Shown here: in pieces, positions 34,390-46,342 of the stretch
Numbering within the stretch: position 1 is the first letter of the stretch
Layout of the letters: each line of letters begins with the position of its first letter
Assembly (NCBI RefSeq): GCF_000699445.3
Contig: NC_067201.1
Location: forward strand, 11,587,501-11,651,500
From: Schistosoma haematobium
Lineage: Eukaryota; Platyhelminthes; Trematoda; Strigeidida; Schistosomatidae
Reading direction: 5' to 3'
Length of the DNA: 64,000 bases
The notes under the pieces: model-generated
The model's database searches: none
The model's input: the letters and a program-made list of their open reading frames with translations, nothing else
What the model was told of the DNA's origin: nothing
Translations under genes and position numbers: made by a program

Positions 34390-35480
34390 TAACATGTCTG
34401 AATTAAATACCGAAATCTTTCAAAATTTTCAAACCTTATCACATAAGAGACCATTCTTTTCTCGGACGACAATGAGCTGTTTAAAAACGCTTTACTCCCT
34501 CAACCCAAAGAACCAGCTAGTGATAATTTTCTAAACTCCTGACATATCGAGAGCACATAAAAACTCTGTAGGACGAAACTGGTGTTTATGTATTCCGTTA
34601 AAGGACTCAGCTCAAACGGTTTTTAGTCGTAAATATTTGATCAGAATGGAGTATTATGAGTCCTGAAAATGTTGTAGAATTAAGTCAGTAAGTTGGAAAT
34701 AACCCCAAGAAGATTCATAAAGTTTTTGACTCGTTGTTTCATAACGCAACGTGAGTTAATTAAACATGGTAAAAAATGCAGTGGTAGGCACCTTCTCAAG
34801 ACATAATACCTAGGTAACATTTAAACATCTGACAGACCTTCGGCTATTAGTAATTTAGAAGAGAAAGCAATATAGGCTGAACGTGAAACGGAAATGGGGT
34901 TTTAGGCCGACAGGTTTTGGACGTATGAATGTCTCGACTGCTTTTATTCATATACATTCAACTAGTTATCTACAAAATCGCTGACGTCAATTTGTGACCG
35001 ACTATTGAAGTATTGATGTTTATCGGGGTTATTCACCATTAGAATGTTAATAATGAATAAATTAACAACCACGGTTTTCAAGCATATTTTTGTATATGCA
35101 AAATGAGATCTGTGAACCGATTTTTAGATTGTATTGTTCACATCAATCACTCACACATTTACCCATATTATATTGTGTCGGTTTGTTATAATGCGCTAGC
35201 CATATTTGTACTCTCGATCCAAGACCGGTGCGGCGTTTTATATGATGTACGTTTTATGTTTTCGAATCCAAAATCATTCTGTTTCATTTACGATTACTCG
35301 ACTTTTTAGTTGTTGTTTTAAACCTATTTCTGTCTTTTGTCTGTTACAGTAGTGATACTTTTTTATTCGTTTTAGATTCATCGAACTGTTAGAGCTGAAA
35401 TCACACAACTTTGTAATTTGTGTTTCGACGAAATTATCACCAGGCAGACTGAAGCTCATTTGAGGCCCAAAATTACATTC
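34390..35480. other. Upstream region of synaptogyrin
   Basis: No gene is recognised. The final few hundred bases before 35489 should hold the promoter and 5' UTR of synaptogyrin; I see no convincing TATA box. The minus frame at 35274-35519 overlaps the start codon and is a shadow. Confidence 0.3.
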
Positions 35481-35488
35481 GATGAAAG

Positions 35489-35590
35489 ATGAATCCCGCA
35501 AACTTGCTATCAGCCGCAAAGTCTGGAACCACTAGCAGTATATTGGATTTTCTACGGAAACCTGTCAGCATTCTGAGGCTTGTCTCAATC
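35489..35590 (+). CDS. Synaptogyrin exon 1
   Basis: 34 codons, MNPANLLSAAKSGTTSSIL to RLVSI, then a GTAAGC donor. It was below the usual ORF-size cut-off. The start is the first ATG of the frame and gives the expected short N-terminus before TM1. Confidence 0.88.
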
Positions 35591-38500
35591 GTAAGCACTT
35601 TATTTTACTCGAACGCGTTTAATAACAGTTGGATGCAGTTGATATTTTAAAATGCATTTTTACATCTCATAATTGCTATATTATTGTCAGCACTAAAACT
35701 TAATATCAGCAATGTTTTTGAGTCTCGCAAGCGAATCCGTTGGTGCTTTTACGAAAGCCCTTCACATACGGAACTTGCAAAAAAAAACAATTGTGAGAGT
35801 GGTAGTGGTTTAATGGGGGACTATATTTGATAGTAGCTAGGGTTGGGTGGACGTCATAATAAAGAGCCGAACTTCTAGAGAAAAAACGGCGAGACTCTAA
35901 TTTAAGGACGACCTTTGAACGAATTTTAAGTGACCTTGACAATTATTAGCCAATCAGAAGACAGTTAGTATAAAGTGAGAATATATTGTAAGTAAGTAAT
36001 GAATTACAGTGGATATTCTTCTTTTACATGATTTAAAAACTTGTTAAGGTTTGATAAAGGTTCAGAGGCTCTGAATTCATAATGCATATTGTATAGAAAC
36101 TCGTCCATAGGGTTAGTGGTTAGGGTTGTAGCCTGTAAGTAGACACATCTCTAAAATCCGATGTAAACCGATCGCATGTTAGCACCCTAATCCTAACCTA
36201 ACCCTAACCTTAACCTAACCCTAATCTAACCCTAACCTTAACCTAACCCTAAACCCTAACCTTAACCTAACCCTAATCTAACCCTAACCTTAACCTAACC
36301 CTAAACCCTAATCTAACCCTAACCTTAACCTAACCCTAAACCCTAATCTAACCCTAACCTTAACCTAACCCTAAATCCTAATCTAACCCTAACCCTAACC
36401 TTAACCTAACCCTTAACCCTAATTTTAACCCCAGACCCTAACCCTATGGACGAGTTTCTATACAATATGCATTATGAATTCAGAATTTCTGAGTCTTTAT
36501 CAAACCTCAACAGGTTTTTAAATCATGTAAAAGAAGAATATCCACTGTAATTCATTACTTTCTTGTAATATATTTTTACTTTATACTGTCTTCTGATTGG
36601 CTAATAATTGAAATTGCTCAAACGCTTCTCATTGGCTCGTCCCTAAAATAGAGTTTCGCCGTCCCATCCGTTGTAACCTCTCATTAATCACCTACAATCT
36701 AAAATCCGCTGTGAACCGATCGTATGTTAGCAGCGCGTGTTGAACTTGGCTCCGTGACCTTGAAATTGCTCAAACGCTTCTGATTGGCTCGTCCCTAAAT
36801 TAGAGTCTCGCCGAAAAAACAATCACGTCCTTATTGGAATGTTTCAGAACACGGTCTCGAATTTTGATCGCGCACATCCAGATTTCAGTTCTCGTTAAAA
36901 CGAGAGATTTTTGTCATTGTTGAGTATCTGCAAAGCTATTTTTATTCGGATGTTGATAAATGCTACACTTTTAATTAAGGTTGATTTCATGAAGCTTATT
37001 AGTAATGCTGGAAATGATAACTTCACAGAAACACAGATTTCAGCAAGCCAGTAGCTTGCTTCTTAGAGTTTTTTCCTTCAATATTTCTCTGGATAATGTC
37101 AAGTCCTTACTTCAACACTTGTCGATTTAAGTAATTAGTCATTTATTACCATTCTTAGTTTTGAATAACGTAAACTTAGATTGTATGGATACGGTTCCTT
37201 TATCGGGACATCAGAAGTCAATAATAGAAATTAAATTCATCATATGTTCCACGCGGTGTTCTCATTTCATACCTAAAATACAATCCAATATTTGGAGGTG
37301 TAAGTTTGCTTGGAATTTAGCACATTTTAATTATTTTGCTTTTCGTAGTACTTTGACTAACCTGTACTTATGAAGGTGAAGAAAATCTACGTCTTTATTA
37401 TCTATTAAGAATCAAGAATGTCAGTTGTACTTGATCTTTAACTAGCTTGCTATATACCTTATCTCCCCTTTAGTGTGTTTGAATAATCCAATTTCGGAAA
37501 TTGATTTAATTGATAACCTCTTCAGTTTTAATTTAAATTGATTGCCATAAAATTACTGCCGTTTTCATTCCACTTGGTAGTAGGTCGTGTGTAGTTGATC
37601 CAGTTTTGAGAGAAACGGATTCTCTATTGTTGTATGCAACTTCATATTGTTTGTAGAAAAACATTTATGTACCATATAATGTACTCGAGCGTTAGACGAT
37701 TGACGTTCAAGTCACAATGTCAGTATTTACTTGCATGTTAAACATTTCTCACCAACAGGTACATTTATGACTTTTCATTTCAGCTAGTGTCTGTGATAGT
37801 CTTTGGTTCTATATCATCAGGTTGTTATACGCATCAAGGTATTTGCATTTTTGGCACAACGTCTAGTGCTTGTAATCTCCCCGTTGCAATCGGCGTCTTT
37901 GCCTTTCTTGGAGAAATTCTTTTTCTCATTACCGATTTTATGTTTGATTCAATTTCCAACATTAAAAGACGGAAACATATTATAATTGGTGATTTGGGTT
38001 TCTCAGGTACGTCCTCTGGGCAAAATTAAATTTAAAAATTATTTTAGAAGTTCATATAAAATATAATATTCGTTTCTTGGATGTATGTACCTGATTGATG
38101 ACTAAATTAAGAAAGACAGAGATTTTAAAAGGGGAATATTTTTTTAAAATAATAAATGAAAGACTTGAAATCATATTTTCCTACTAAATGACAGCTACGT
38201 ACCCACAACAGATATAAGAGTAGCTATTGATTAACCCGACTTGTTCTGATAAAAGATGATGCTGGATACCAGTTCTGTGAAACACTTTGACCCCATATGA
38301 TATCCAAAATCTTTATTATTAGCTTGTATAAACCATTTGATTTTGCTCTCACTTCTTGTTGTTTCGGTACGGTCCCAGGTATTTTGTTATGTATAATGGG
38401 TGGTAGTTTAGCCACTTGACTGCACTAATTATAACCAATTTGACTAATCTTGACTAGTATAAAAAATTATCATTAGAATGCGTGTTTTTGGAAGTTGTGG

Positions 38501-39193
38501 TGACTTTTTAGTAGTTTAATTCATACCACAAGCCACTATTCTAATAATAATCATCATGTGCTCACTAGTGACTGGCTTTAAGATGAATTTCCTGGAGTTC
38601 TAATGAGAAGCCGTGACTAGTGAAGTCTGATCCGTGTCGAGTAGAGACAATTATCTACCTCAGACAATAGATGAATGGTTGCGCAAGATCACGGATTGAT
38701 TGAAGTTAGACATAAACGCCGTCAGATGCCGGCTCAGTGGTCCAGTGGTTAAGCGTTCCCGCGTGGGACTGAAGGATCTTGGTCCGAGTCCCACATACTG
38801 GATGGTAAGTCTACACTTCTGAGTCCCATACTAGGGCGGAAAGCCGGTCCAGTGCTTCTAGGTTTCCAATGGTGGTGTAGCTTAAGTCGACTGATGAATT
38901 CAACTAATATTAAAGAAATGCTTATGTAATCAGTCTAGAGTTTTAGATAGTTTGAAGTAATGTAATTCTAACGACCCTTCATCTTATAAGTATAACTGAT
39001 TGGACAGTAAATCTACACAAGTCCTTCAGTTGTATGTTTATAAAGTGTTTTATGCGTAATAAAATAGGTAGTTTGAGATACTTTGGCGTAAATACTAGGT
39101 TTATATTTTTGATTCTCATTCGTCTAATAGATCAATTAGTCAAATTATCATCCAGTTATGTGTGTAAATTGTTATTATTATTATTATCAGCGG

Positions 39194-39273
<80 letters not shown>

Positions 39274-42200
39274 GATTCACTCTGAAAGTAAAATTCAGAC
39301 ATAAAACTCGTTCGGTGATTAGTAAATAGAAAGTACTCTGCGGACAGTATTAGTTCAAGTGGATGTTCATATTATTACTGAAGAAACTTAAAGTGGCCAT
39401 CTTGATGTTTTAAACATTTCAATCTTCATGAAGGTGAATTCAGTACCATCATCTTTACTAGGTTTTTCCAATATAAAAGAAATTCTGCGACAAATGTACT
39501 AAACCTTTTAACATTCTTGAAGTAATCAAAAAAGTTACTTACTAAGGGTTATTTATAAACTAAAAGATATAAAAATCAACTCTAAAATTTTCGAGTAAAG
39601 ACAATAAGTCATATTATTCATTTATTTGGATGAAAACTATGTGCTAGGTACAAGCTAGTAGACTAAAGCTGTTCAACGAGATTAATTGTTTTAAATCAGA
39701 ATCTTCAATCCAAATGCATAGAGTAACATGTATATTGTGGGAAACTTAAAGCAAAGAATATTAGTAACTCTTGAAAATCTTAAGGTAATCAATCATGACA
39801 TATTATTAAAGACAACTATAATCGAATACCTCTAAAAGGAATTTTCACTTGTCACTGACCTTTAGAGATGTCTTTTAAATCAACGTAGAATCCTAACCTT
39901 CAGCTAAACAATGTGAGAGTACATAGCAAGAAGTGGCAAAGTATATTTATTAATGTATATCTCATTCGATTATACTAATGGGTACCTAAATTCGTGTAAT
40001 ACTGTTGTCATAACTTTTAAATCACTTAGCAAATGAATATGTGACCAAATTATTTTAAACTTGATATCCGAATATTAATTAAATCTTGCATGAATAATGT
40101 CAGCTGAAAAATCCATACTGGGTCCCTGTATTGACGCCGAGAATCTATCATTAACTACGTCAAAAATTTACTCCACAGCTTATATAGATCACTGTTATTT
40201 ACGCTAGAATCTTTCTATTCCAGTCACACCATGTACAAACACCAGTCAGGCTTTAGGTAATAAGTTGTTTTTGATGCTCCTCTGATTGGTACTGATAATT
40301 TGCACGATTTGATCAGGTTTTCAGAAATGCTATTCTCTTGATTAGGTACTGAGATTTATTAGATCATGTTCCCAAGTTGGAAATGTTGGACTTTCAAAAT
40401 AACTATTTCCGTAAGATCTCACCAGATTATTGGTTAAAACTCCAATTCAACATTTAAATAACATATTTAACCGAATTACTTTCCATTTTCACTAGAAAAC
40501 ATCGGGACAGAAATGTTCTAGTAATAAGTAAAATAACGTAGTTAAATAGAACAACACGCTACGAGAGGGTAACGATATCTGTAAATTTAAACCTACAAGG
40601 AAATGGAAATTCGATCATTGGATGCATAAATTTTTAATTATCGTTTTTTGCAGTAAAGTTTTGATTGTAAAACTTTAGGAACTACGTTATTCAGTCTGAT
40701 TTCCTTTTGCGAACCACGAAATATTGTTTTCTTTTACAAATCAGGTTAATCAACAGCTCCAGAAAATTAGATAGGACTGAATTTACATAGTTAATTTCAA
40801 TTTTATTGAGGAGGCTTTAAGTGTTGGTTTATTTCCTGCAGGAGTAGTTTATAACAAATAACAGTCCACTGTTTATTGTTACACGTTGTTCACAGACTTA
40901 GAACTCAACATCAACAAGCAAATATTTCAACGTGAAACGTAATGAAGGGCTTCCACAAACTCTACGCTGGAAAATGTTTTTCCTCAAGACATGTGAATAT
41001 ATGATGACTGCTATTATTCCTTCATATTTTTATTTATCTGTCCTTAGTTCTATGTTTACTAAGTAATGCCAAAGTTTATATAATGATGACATTCATGTAG
41101 ATGTACATTCATCAGATAGTTTTAAATAGATATCTCATAATTTACTGGTTTTATTTAATCATAGTCAAAATTTACCAAGTGCCTATACTTATACGTGAAG
41201 ATCAGGTTCAATATTAAGATCATTCTACAAACTAAGTTGTCTGATTGAAAAGTACAAATTGTTTGGCTGAAGAAACTTTTCTTTTAATGGAATCAATATC
41301 ATTTACTGAGTAGTCATGATATTTGTCTCTTTAGTTATGCAAAGGATTTTTCTTCCTCGTTTTACATTTAAATTTTTATCTTTCGATAGTGTAACAAGAA
41401 TACGAAGATTATCAGAACTATCGGGATTTATCAAAGGAACTAATTGCTTTAAATTTTTATCGCTTTGCCCCCTTGCTTAATTTAATATCATATTTATTAG
41501 TAATATGTTTCGTAAAGACAAATAATATGCATTTCGAATAAATAGGTTTGTGGACATTTCTATGGTTTGTGAGCTTTTGTCTACTTGCTAACAAATGGAC
41601 AAACACTTCTGACGAATGGCTTGGGCAACACAAAGTAGAAGGATGGCAGGAAAGTAATGCTCGCTCAGCGATTGTCTTCTCCTTCTTGTCCATTGCAATT
41701 TGGGTAGGTTTTATCTATTTATTCATAAAGTTTATTTTAATTTAAGGTTACTTTTTAGGGATATTCAAACAGCTATTTAGTTGAATGAGTCATAATACAC
41801 TTTATTACTTGTTAAAATCAAAATTGTTCTCGAGGCTGTTGTTTGCAAACCCGCATAATTTTAGTCAATTGTTATATTTCATAGTTTACATCACAGATTG
41901 ATCTTAGTTAGATAACCATTGAAAACCAAGAAGCACTAAACATGTTTTGTCTTAGTATAGGATACCTCAGCAGTTCACATTTACAACCACACCAGTGAGC
42001 GTTTCCTTGAATTTTGGGTCTTGTAGCAAGCGCATAACCATTGGATGCTGACTCAGTGGTTTAAATGTTAAACCTACGCCATGAGAATTGAAAGTTCTGA
42101 AACTCGATTCTCGATAGAGTCTAGAATAAGGACTCCTGAAGTATGCCATTCTACGAAAAAACAGCTGTCCTTATTTTTCAATGGTTATCTAAAACTGATC

Positions 42201-43328
42201 AATCCGTGATATAAATTATGAAATTTTATGATCTCCACCCACCCACTGTGATAATTTCTCGCAATAAGTTTACTTTCATTCACCTATTAATAATAATGGA
42301 AATAGTAGTCTAAAATTAAAAGAAAATATTTTTCAATGAGATGCATGGAAATCAAACATTTTACTCCGTTTTAATTACTAGAGAATTTGCTGACGAAGAA
42401 CCAGTTTCTAAATACGAACAGAATAGTTCGTATTAACGTTTAACATTTTAAGATTATCAATCTTGAACTTGCTTCTACTTTGACTGATATGTTCATTCTA
42501 TAGGAAATAGTCGGAAAACATTTTTAAAAAAGGAAACTTATAACAAAGATTTTTAGAATACAAGAGCTTTAATTGGTATTGATTAAAAATATGTCTAATT
42601 CTTATCATCAAAACAAAATTACACATATCCAAGAACACTAGACTAGAAAGTGTTGAACGCATGATTTTATTAATGAACAATCAATGAGATATAGAAGCAT
42701 GGGGATTAAATTAAACATACTGAAACAAACTTAAACAATTGAGTGCTACAACCCAAATGTACAGTCTAATTGTATGGTTCATGAATAACTTTTCCACAAT
42801 AGAATCATTTGTAGAAATGAACAACCGGATATTATAGAGTGAAATCCTTGTTCTGTCTGTTAACAATATCATTTTGATTTTATAGTCTAATCAATTGCAA
42901 GTTTCAATTTACCACCGAACACCAATTTCGATTGACTTACGTGATTGTTTATTAGAATATTCTCATCGTATAGTAGTTAAATAATTTTTATTTGACAAGA
43001 AATAGAGGAAATCTAACTAAGAGAATCTTACTCAATGGATTTATTTGGTTGTTTATTATTTGTCGATTTTAATTTCATTTGAATTAAGGGTGGAATCACA
43101 TTTTTCGCATTGCAACGATTTCGAATAGGCCAAGCTGGTCTCACTCCAGAAGAAGGACTAGGTGAACCTGGTTCAACTATGGATCCAAATACTGGTATTC
43201 CAGGTCAGCCATATCCTGGTATGATGTCTGACCCGATGAGCCAGCAGCAGCAACAACCTTATGGTGGAAATATTCAACAGCCACCTGTAGGTGGTGTCAG
43301 CGGTCAATATTACGGACCAACCTATTAA
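35489..43328 (+). CDS. Synaptogyrin, complete, four exons, 240 aa
   Basis: Exons 35489-35590, 37784-38006, 41546-41703 and 43089-43328; phases 0, 1, 0, all with GT/AG ends. Synaptogyrins are MARVEL-domain vesicle proteins with four membrane segments, acting in synaptic and secretory vesicle traffic. The match to the family is co-linear: FLRKPVSILRLVS before TM1, VIVFGSISSG in TM1, ICIFGTTSSACNLPVAIGV then FAFLGEILFLITD in TM2, IIIGDLGFSGLWTFLWFVSF in TM3, SAIVFSFLSIAIWGGITFFA in TM4. Approximate membrane segments are residues 29-50, 65-88, 108-124 and 148-170. Both termini are cytosolic by family topology. The C-terminus (172-240) is rich in Pro, Gln, Gly and Tyr (QQQQQPYGG, GGVSGQYYGPTY), as in other synaptogyrins. 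Length is normal (human about 230). A polyadenylation signal lies at 43838. Confidence 0.92.
35884..36815. mobile_element. Foldback element with long inverted arms around a telomere-like array
   Basis: In synaptogyrin intron 1. Left arm about 35940-36115 and right arm about 36438-36610 are inverted copies (by eye about 90 percent): both contain GACGAGTTTCTATACAATAT, GCATTATGAATTCAGA and AAAAGAAGAATATCCACTG in the right-arm sense. Outside them a CGGCGAGACTCTAATTTA block starts the left side, and its inverse occurs twice on the right (near 36640 and 36795). Direct repeats (TCTAAAATCCG, ACCGATCG, ATGTTAGCA) lie at 36150-36184 and 36698-36732. No transposase frame is present, so it would be non-autonomous. 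Confidence 0.7.
36184..36446. repeat. Interstitial telomere-like CCCTAA array
   Basis: About 260 bp of degenerate CCCTAA units in a higher-order pattern: TAACCCTAACCTTAACC and TAACCCTAAACCCTAATC alternate. A short piece in the opposite sense (GGGTTAGTGGTTAGGGTT) lies at 36110-36127, inside the left arm end. Schistosome telomeres are TTAGGG repeats, so this matches an interstitial telomeric sequence. Confidence 0.85.
36816..37780. other. Remainder of synaptogyrin intron 1
   Basis: AT-rich intron sequence up to exon 2. No repeat or coding signal recognised; the frame at 37161-37373 has no domain. Confidence 0.4.
37784..38006 (+). CDS. Synaptogyrin exon 2
   Basis: Acceptor TTTTCATTTCAG, donor GTACGT. 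Encodes LVSVIVFGSISSGC through DLGFS with TM1's second half, the luminal loop with two Cys (GICIF and SSACN) and TM2. The final base G is completed by exon 3 to Gly109. Confidence 0.92.
38722..38910 (+). mobile_element. tRNA-headed SINE with decayed hammerhead domain
   Basis: The best-preserved copy. A-box GGCTCAGTGGTCCAGTGG, B-box TTGGTCCGAGTCCCAC, then CTGAGTCCCATACTAGGGCG, GAAAGCCGGTCCAGTGC, and the tail GGTTTCCAATGG. This is the layout of the schistosome Sm-alpha SINE (Pol III promoter followed by a hammerhead). CTGATGAG has shortened to CTGAG, and CGAAAC reads CGGAAAGC. It is in synaptogyrin intron 2, sense orientation. Confidence 0.75.
39175..39272. repeat. ATT microsatellite
   Basis: A (TTA)n tract, pure from about 39197 to 39272, in synaptogyrin intron 2. 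The leucine-rich frame over it (39034-39285) is an artefact of the repeat. Confidence 0.9.
39280..41545. other. Remainder of synaptogyrin intron 2
   Basis: AT-rich, no coding or repeat feature supported. Confidence 0.4.
41546..41703 (+). CDS. Synaptogyrin exon 3
   Basis: Acceptor AATAAATAG, donor GTAGGT. Encodes LWTFLWFVSFCLLANKW (TM3), a hydrophilic loop, and the start of TM4 (SAIVFSFLSIAIW). Confidence 0.92.
41885..42000 (-). mobile_element. SINE tail with decayed hammerhead core (minus)
   Basis: The minus strand reads CTGCTGAGGTATCC, TATACTAAGACAAAACATG, TAGTGCTTCTTGGTTTTCAA, then TGGTTATCTAACTAAGATC. CGAAAC has decayed to CAAAAC. It is arranged tail-outward against the plus copy at 42045, in synaptogyrin intron 3. 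Confidence 0.5.
42045..42235 (+). mobile_element. tRNA-headed SINE with decayed hammerhead core (plus)
   Basis: A-box GACTCAGTGGTTTAAATG, B-box CTGAAACTCGATTCTC, then GACTCCTGAAGTATGCC, TTCTACGAAAAAACAGC, and the tail TTTTTCAATGGTTATCTAAAA. The tail is the inverse of that at 41885-41925, so the two copies form an inverted pair. Confidence 0.6.
43089..43328 (+). CDS. Synaptogyrin exon 4 (C-terminus and stop)
   Basis: Acceptor TTTGAATTAAG. Starts GGITFFALQRFRIGQAG, completing TM4, then the Pro/Gln/Gly/Tyr-rich cytosolic tail, stop TAA at 43326. Confidence 0.92.
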   Translation, partial: GGITFFALQRFRIGQAGLTPEEGLGEPGSTMDPNTGIPGQPYPGMMSDPMSQQQQQPYGGNIQQPPVGGVSGQYYGPTY

Positions 43329-43837
43329 CAAACTAAAGGGCGTCCTAATCTAGAAGTTTAACAGCAATGATACTATTATTTGATTTTATGGTTTTGAGTT
43401 GAAACGTGGTTGAATCTTGACTTCTTATGTGTAGTTGATGTCGTTATTGTTATTTATCATTCCATTGGTTATTATTATTCTGAGTTCTTTTTATACCATT
43501 GACTTGATTTCATTTTTTATTTATATATTGCTCTACTTCTTTTATGACTGAAAATGGGGTCAGGGATGGGAGGGCACGAGTCAAACAATCGCAGAGACAA
43601 ATCCATATCGTTAGTTTAAAATGTTTCTCCTCCGTTCTGTCAGACATTCCATTAAACCGTGATACATTATCTTGTGAATTTATATTTAAAGCATTTTTCA
43701 AACATATATATACATATACTTATATTTCTTGTTTCAGTGATGTTGTCCTTTTTATGTTCAGTTGCTTTTAGTCGTATTTAGCATAATATTTGAATATATA
43801 AACAAATATGCATAAAAAATGTATATCACCAACAGTA

Positions 43838-43843
43838 AATAAA
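43838..43843 (+). terminator. Polyadenylation signal AATAAA of synaptogyrin
   Basis: A canonical AATAAA about 510 bp after the stop codon, the clearest such hexamer in the 3' region. The intervening sequence has no other gene; the frames at 43510-43771 lie in this 3' UTR. Confidence 0.5.
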
Positions 43844-43849
43844 CAAGAC

Positions 43850-45215
43850 TTCTATTAAATTTTATGCTTTCTATATACAATAATGGCGACAAACATGTTG
43901 GTTCCAGTGGTTGTTAACTGGAGTTATTGATTATATATATACATATATTCAAACCAGCAATGTTGACTATCCAGTAGCTTCTTGAGCTTCATATTGTGTT
44001 ATGGCTTTAAGTTGAGGTCGATTTCTACCCTGTGTTATCGATCGATTACAGTGACACGTAAACACGTACGGACGGCCTAGAGTCTCGATTGGTCCCACTT
44101 CCCTGTCTAGCACAGTTAGTTGAGTCCAGAACACAAGTCACAGCCTCGGAGATATGAATCATTATATTTCAAACATACTTTGTTTATATACCAATCAAGC
44201 ACACCACATCGTACCATAAAATAGAAAACAACATTTTGTACAATATTCAACAAGTGAACAGATATCGACTAATAGGAAATGTCCATTTAAAGTCTAAGGA
44301 CACCATTGGACTTAACATGATAAATATTGGTCTATTCCTCTGCATCCACAACATATTGCAAACAAAATATTTATATCGTCAGTCCAGTAGTTTACTATTT
44401 AACAGTGCGAGTTAATTCATCACTTCATCATCCTTTCTGCATAACTGGGCAAAGGGAGAATTGACTGAAGATCTTTAGAAACTCGTGAAATGAACTTAAA
44501 AACTAAGACCAACTTATAGCCAGTCGGAATGCAGGTGATATAATTAAGTAGTTAGTTATGTAATATCCCCCAGAAACGCAAGAATTTAAGGTCAGAAGTT
44601 AGGCTTACCAGCTTGGATTGGGAAAGAGAAGTGGTCAGGAATACCGTGTAGCCATATGGATGAACAAATATGCATCTAGTTTTGTGGTTGTAGATAACAA
44701 TCTTTATGTTCCCTCAGAAGAATCACAAATTATTATCCTAAAACTTCAGTCTTCATAAGTTGTCGATACAAACCATTTTGATGGAGTTTTGTTCTATGAG
44801 CTGGTAGACTTGTACCTGAAGTTTGTACTGAAAATGTCGTTCAGAACAACGATGAAAGCCCCACGACCAAACCATCCAGCTCAGAGAACAAAACTTTGTC
44901 AAAATCATCCACCTGAGCTACAAATCATCTTCATCATCTCAAAAAACCATCCTAATAACTTCACTTGGTGTTGTTTTACTTGTATCTTCCCATTGTTATT
45001 AAGGACTGCAATTGATCAGTCTTATGTTGGCATATGTGCGGATTGCCTCGATATAGCCTTAAGTCACAAGCTTTTTACGCATCCTAATAACTGATTATTG
45101 GTCATTTTTATTTAACTTTTAGTAAGGTACGAGTATCCACCACTAGATTTTGAAATCCGTGAGAAAATTTAATAGCCGATATCCTTAATCTGATTGGTTT
45201 GTTAGTAAAGTATAC
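43850..45215. other. Intergenic region downstream of synaptogyrin
   Basis: No recognised gene. 44030-44160 and 44570-44930 are less AT-rich and may be old retroelement sequence, but have no second copy in the window. The 101-codon frame at 44789-45094 has no domain. Confidence 0.3.
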
Positions 45216-45232
45216 TTTTGGAAAATAAATGA

Positions 45233-45704
45233 TTTATTTATTTCAACACATAGATATTGGTACAAAGAGGCACCAAATGCATATGCGCCACACAAATCTC
45301 ATTCGATATGTGTGAGGGCTATGATACTGCCCGGGTGCCCAGACCGAAACAGACGGTTTTCTTAGGGGGCCACACCCCGAGCCTTTGACCTAAAGGTCTG
45401 ACTCACAAGGCAGTGGAGCACCGTAAGGAGATGCAGTCACATGGTAGTCGGTGATCAATGATTGGTTCATACGCCATTTGTTCCTTCAAGACACTGGAGC
45501 CCATGTGCACCATTGGTTTGGGTCCGGTTAGAGCGCTGGATATTCGCTTTTCGTCCTCTCATTTTCGTAAACAACACCCCCGCCACGAGAAGGCAGTGAG
45601 TAGGACTTCCCTGGCAGAGGCTATATACACGTGGCCGTGTGAGAGCATTTCGAGAGGGAGAGCGGACTCTCCCCACTGTCGGCCGTACCAGGGTATTCGG
45701 GGGC
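45233..45704 (-). mobile_element. Non-autonomous RTE-derived element, copy 5, with 13-bp TSD
   Basis: Flanked by GGAAAATAAATGA at 45220-45232 and at 45705-45717. Sense is minus, from GCCCCCGAATACCC (45704) to the TAAATAAA tail (45233), 472 bp. The hairpin, RTE 5' UTR-like body and RTE 3' terminus are all present. Among the copies it is closest to the RTE at 47528-51416 (for example GCAGAGGCT and AGCGC blocks), so it is probably young. Confidence 0.87.
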
Positions 45705-45719
45705 GGAAAATAAATGAAC

Positions 45720-46335
45720 TCAATAATCGTCCCATTTGTTTAATTATCAATTCACAACAACTAATTATACACATTTATTTGTGTAGAGCCATTATGACAA
45801 ATTAATTTATTAATGAATCAAGCTGCTAGTCAAGGTTTCAGCCTACGTGTCCTCGTCTGGATCATATGTACAAATTTATGTATACTAATGATTTGTATAC
45901 CTAAATATTCGGCTCTGCCAATTATAGCATTCTAGTTGTTTCTCAGTTTCTTCACTTACATGGGCAGTTGAGTAAACATATAAGAACCAAAGGTCGTTGA
46001 TCATAATAGAAAGTTAGTGGTACTATCCTACTATCTAACTTGAATTGGTGTTAGAACATGAAATATATTGGTTTCATGGTTGAGTACAGCAATTATTAAA
46101 CCATCATCGAGAATTAATACACGGAATTATTTCAAATGTAACCACTTTTTAATTCAAATATTTAAATTTTCATGTAATTTTCTTATAATTCGTAAATATA
46201 TTGAACGAAAAACTAACAAGGGTGAAACAAAATGAAATCACTCTATTAACAAAAATAATGCATGTATATTTTGTAGTTATTTTTCTTTGAAAAGATCAAG
46301 AATGATACAAAACTGAAAGTTTGAAATAAAATATC
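45720..46335. other. 3' flank of the GNB1L-like gene
   Basis: AT-rich sequence expected to hold the 3' UTR of the minus-strand GNB1L-like gene. No other feature is supported. Confidence 0.3.
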
Positions 46336-46342
46336 CACAAAT

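Noticed and set aside
36184..36446. Chromosome end or CRISPR-like array
   Set aside because: Telomere-like units are interstitial, with host intron sequence on both sides; there are no spacers and no cas genes.
39034..39285. Leucine-rich 83-codon frame
   Set aside because: Produced by the TTA microsatellite.
44789..45094. 101-codon plus frame downstream of synaptogyrin
   Set aside because: No domain and no splice context; probably repeat-derived sequence.
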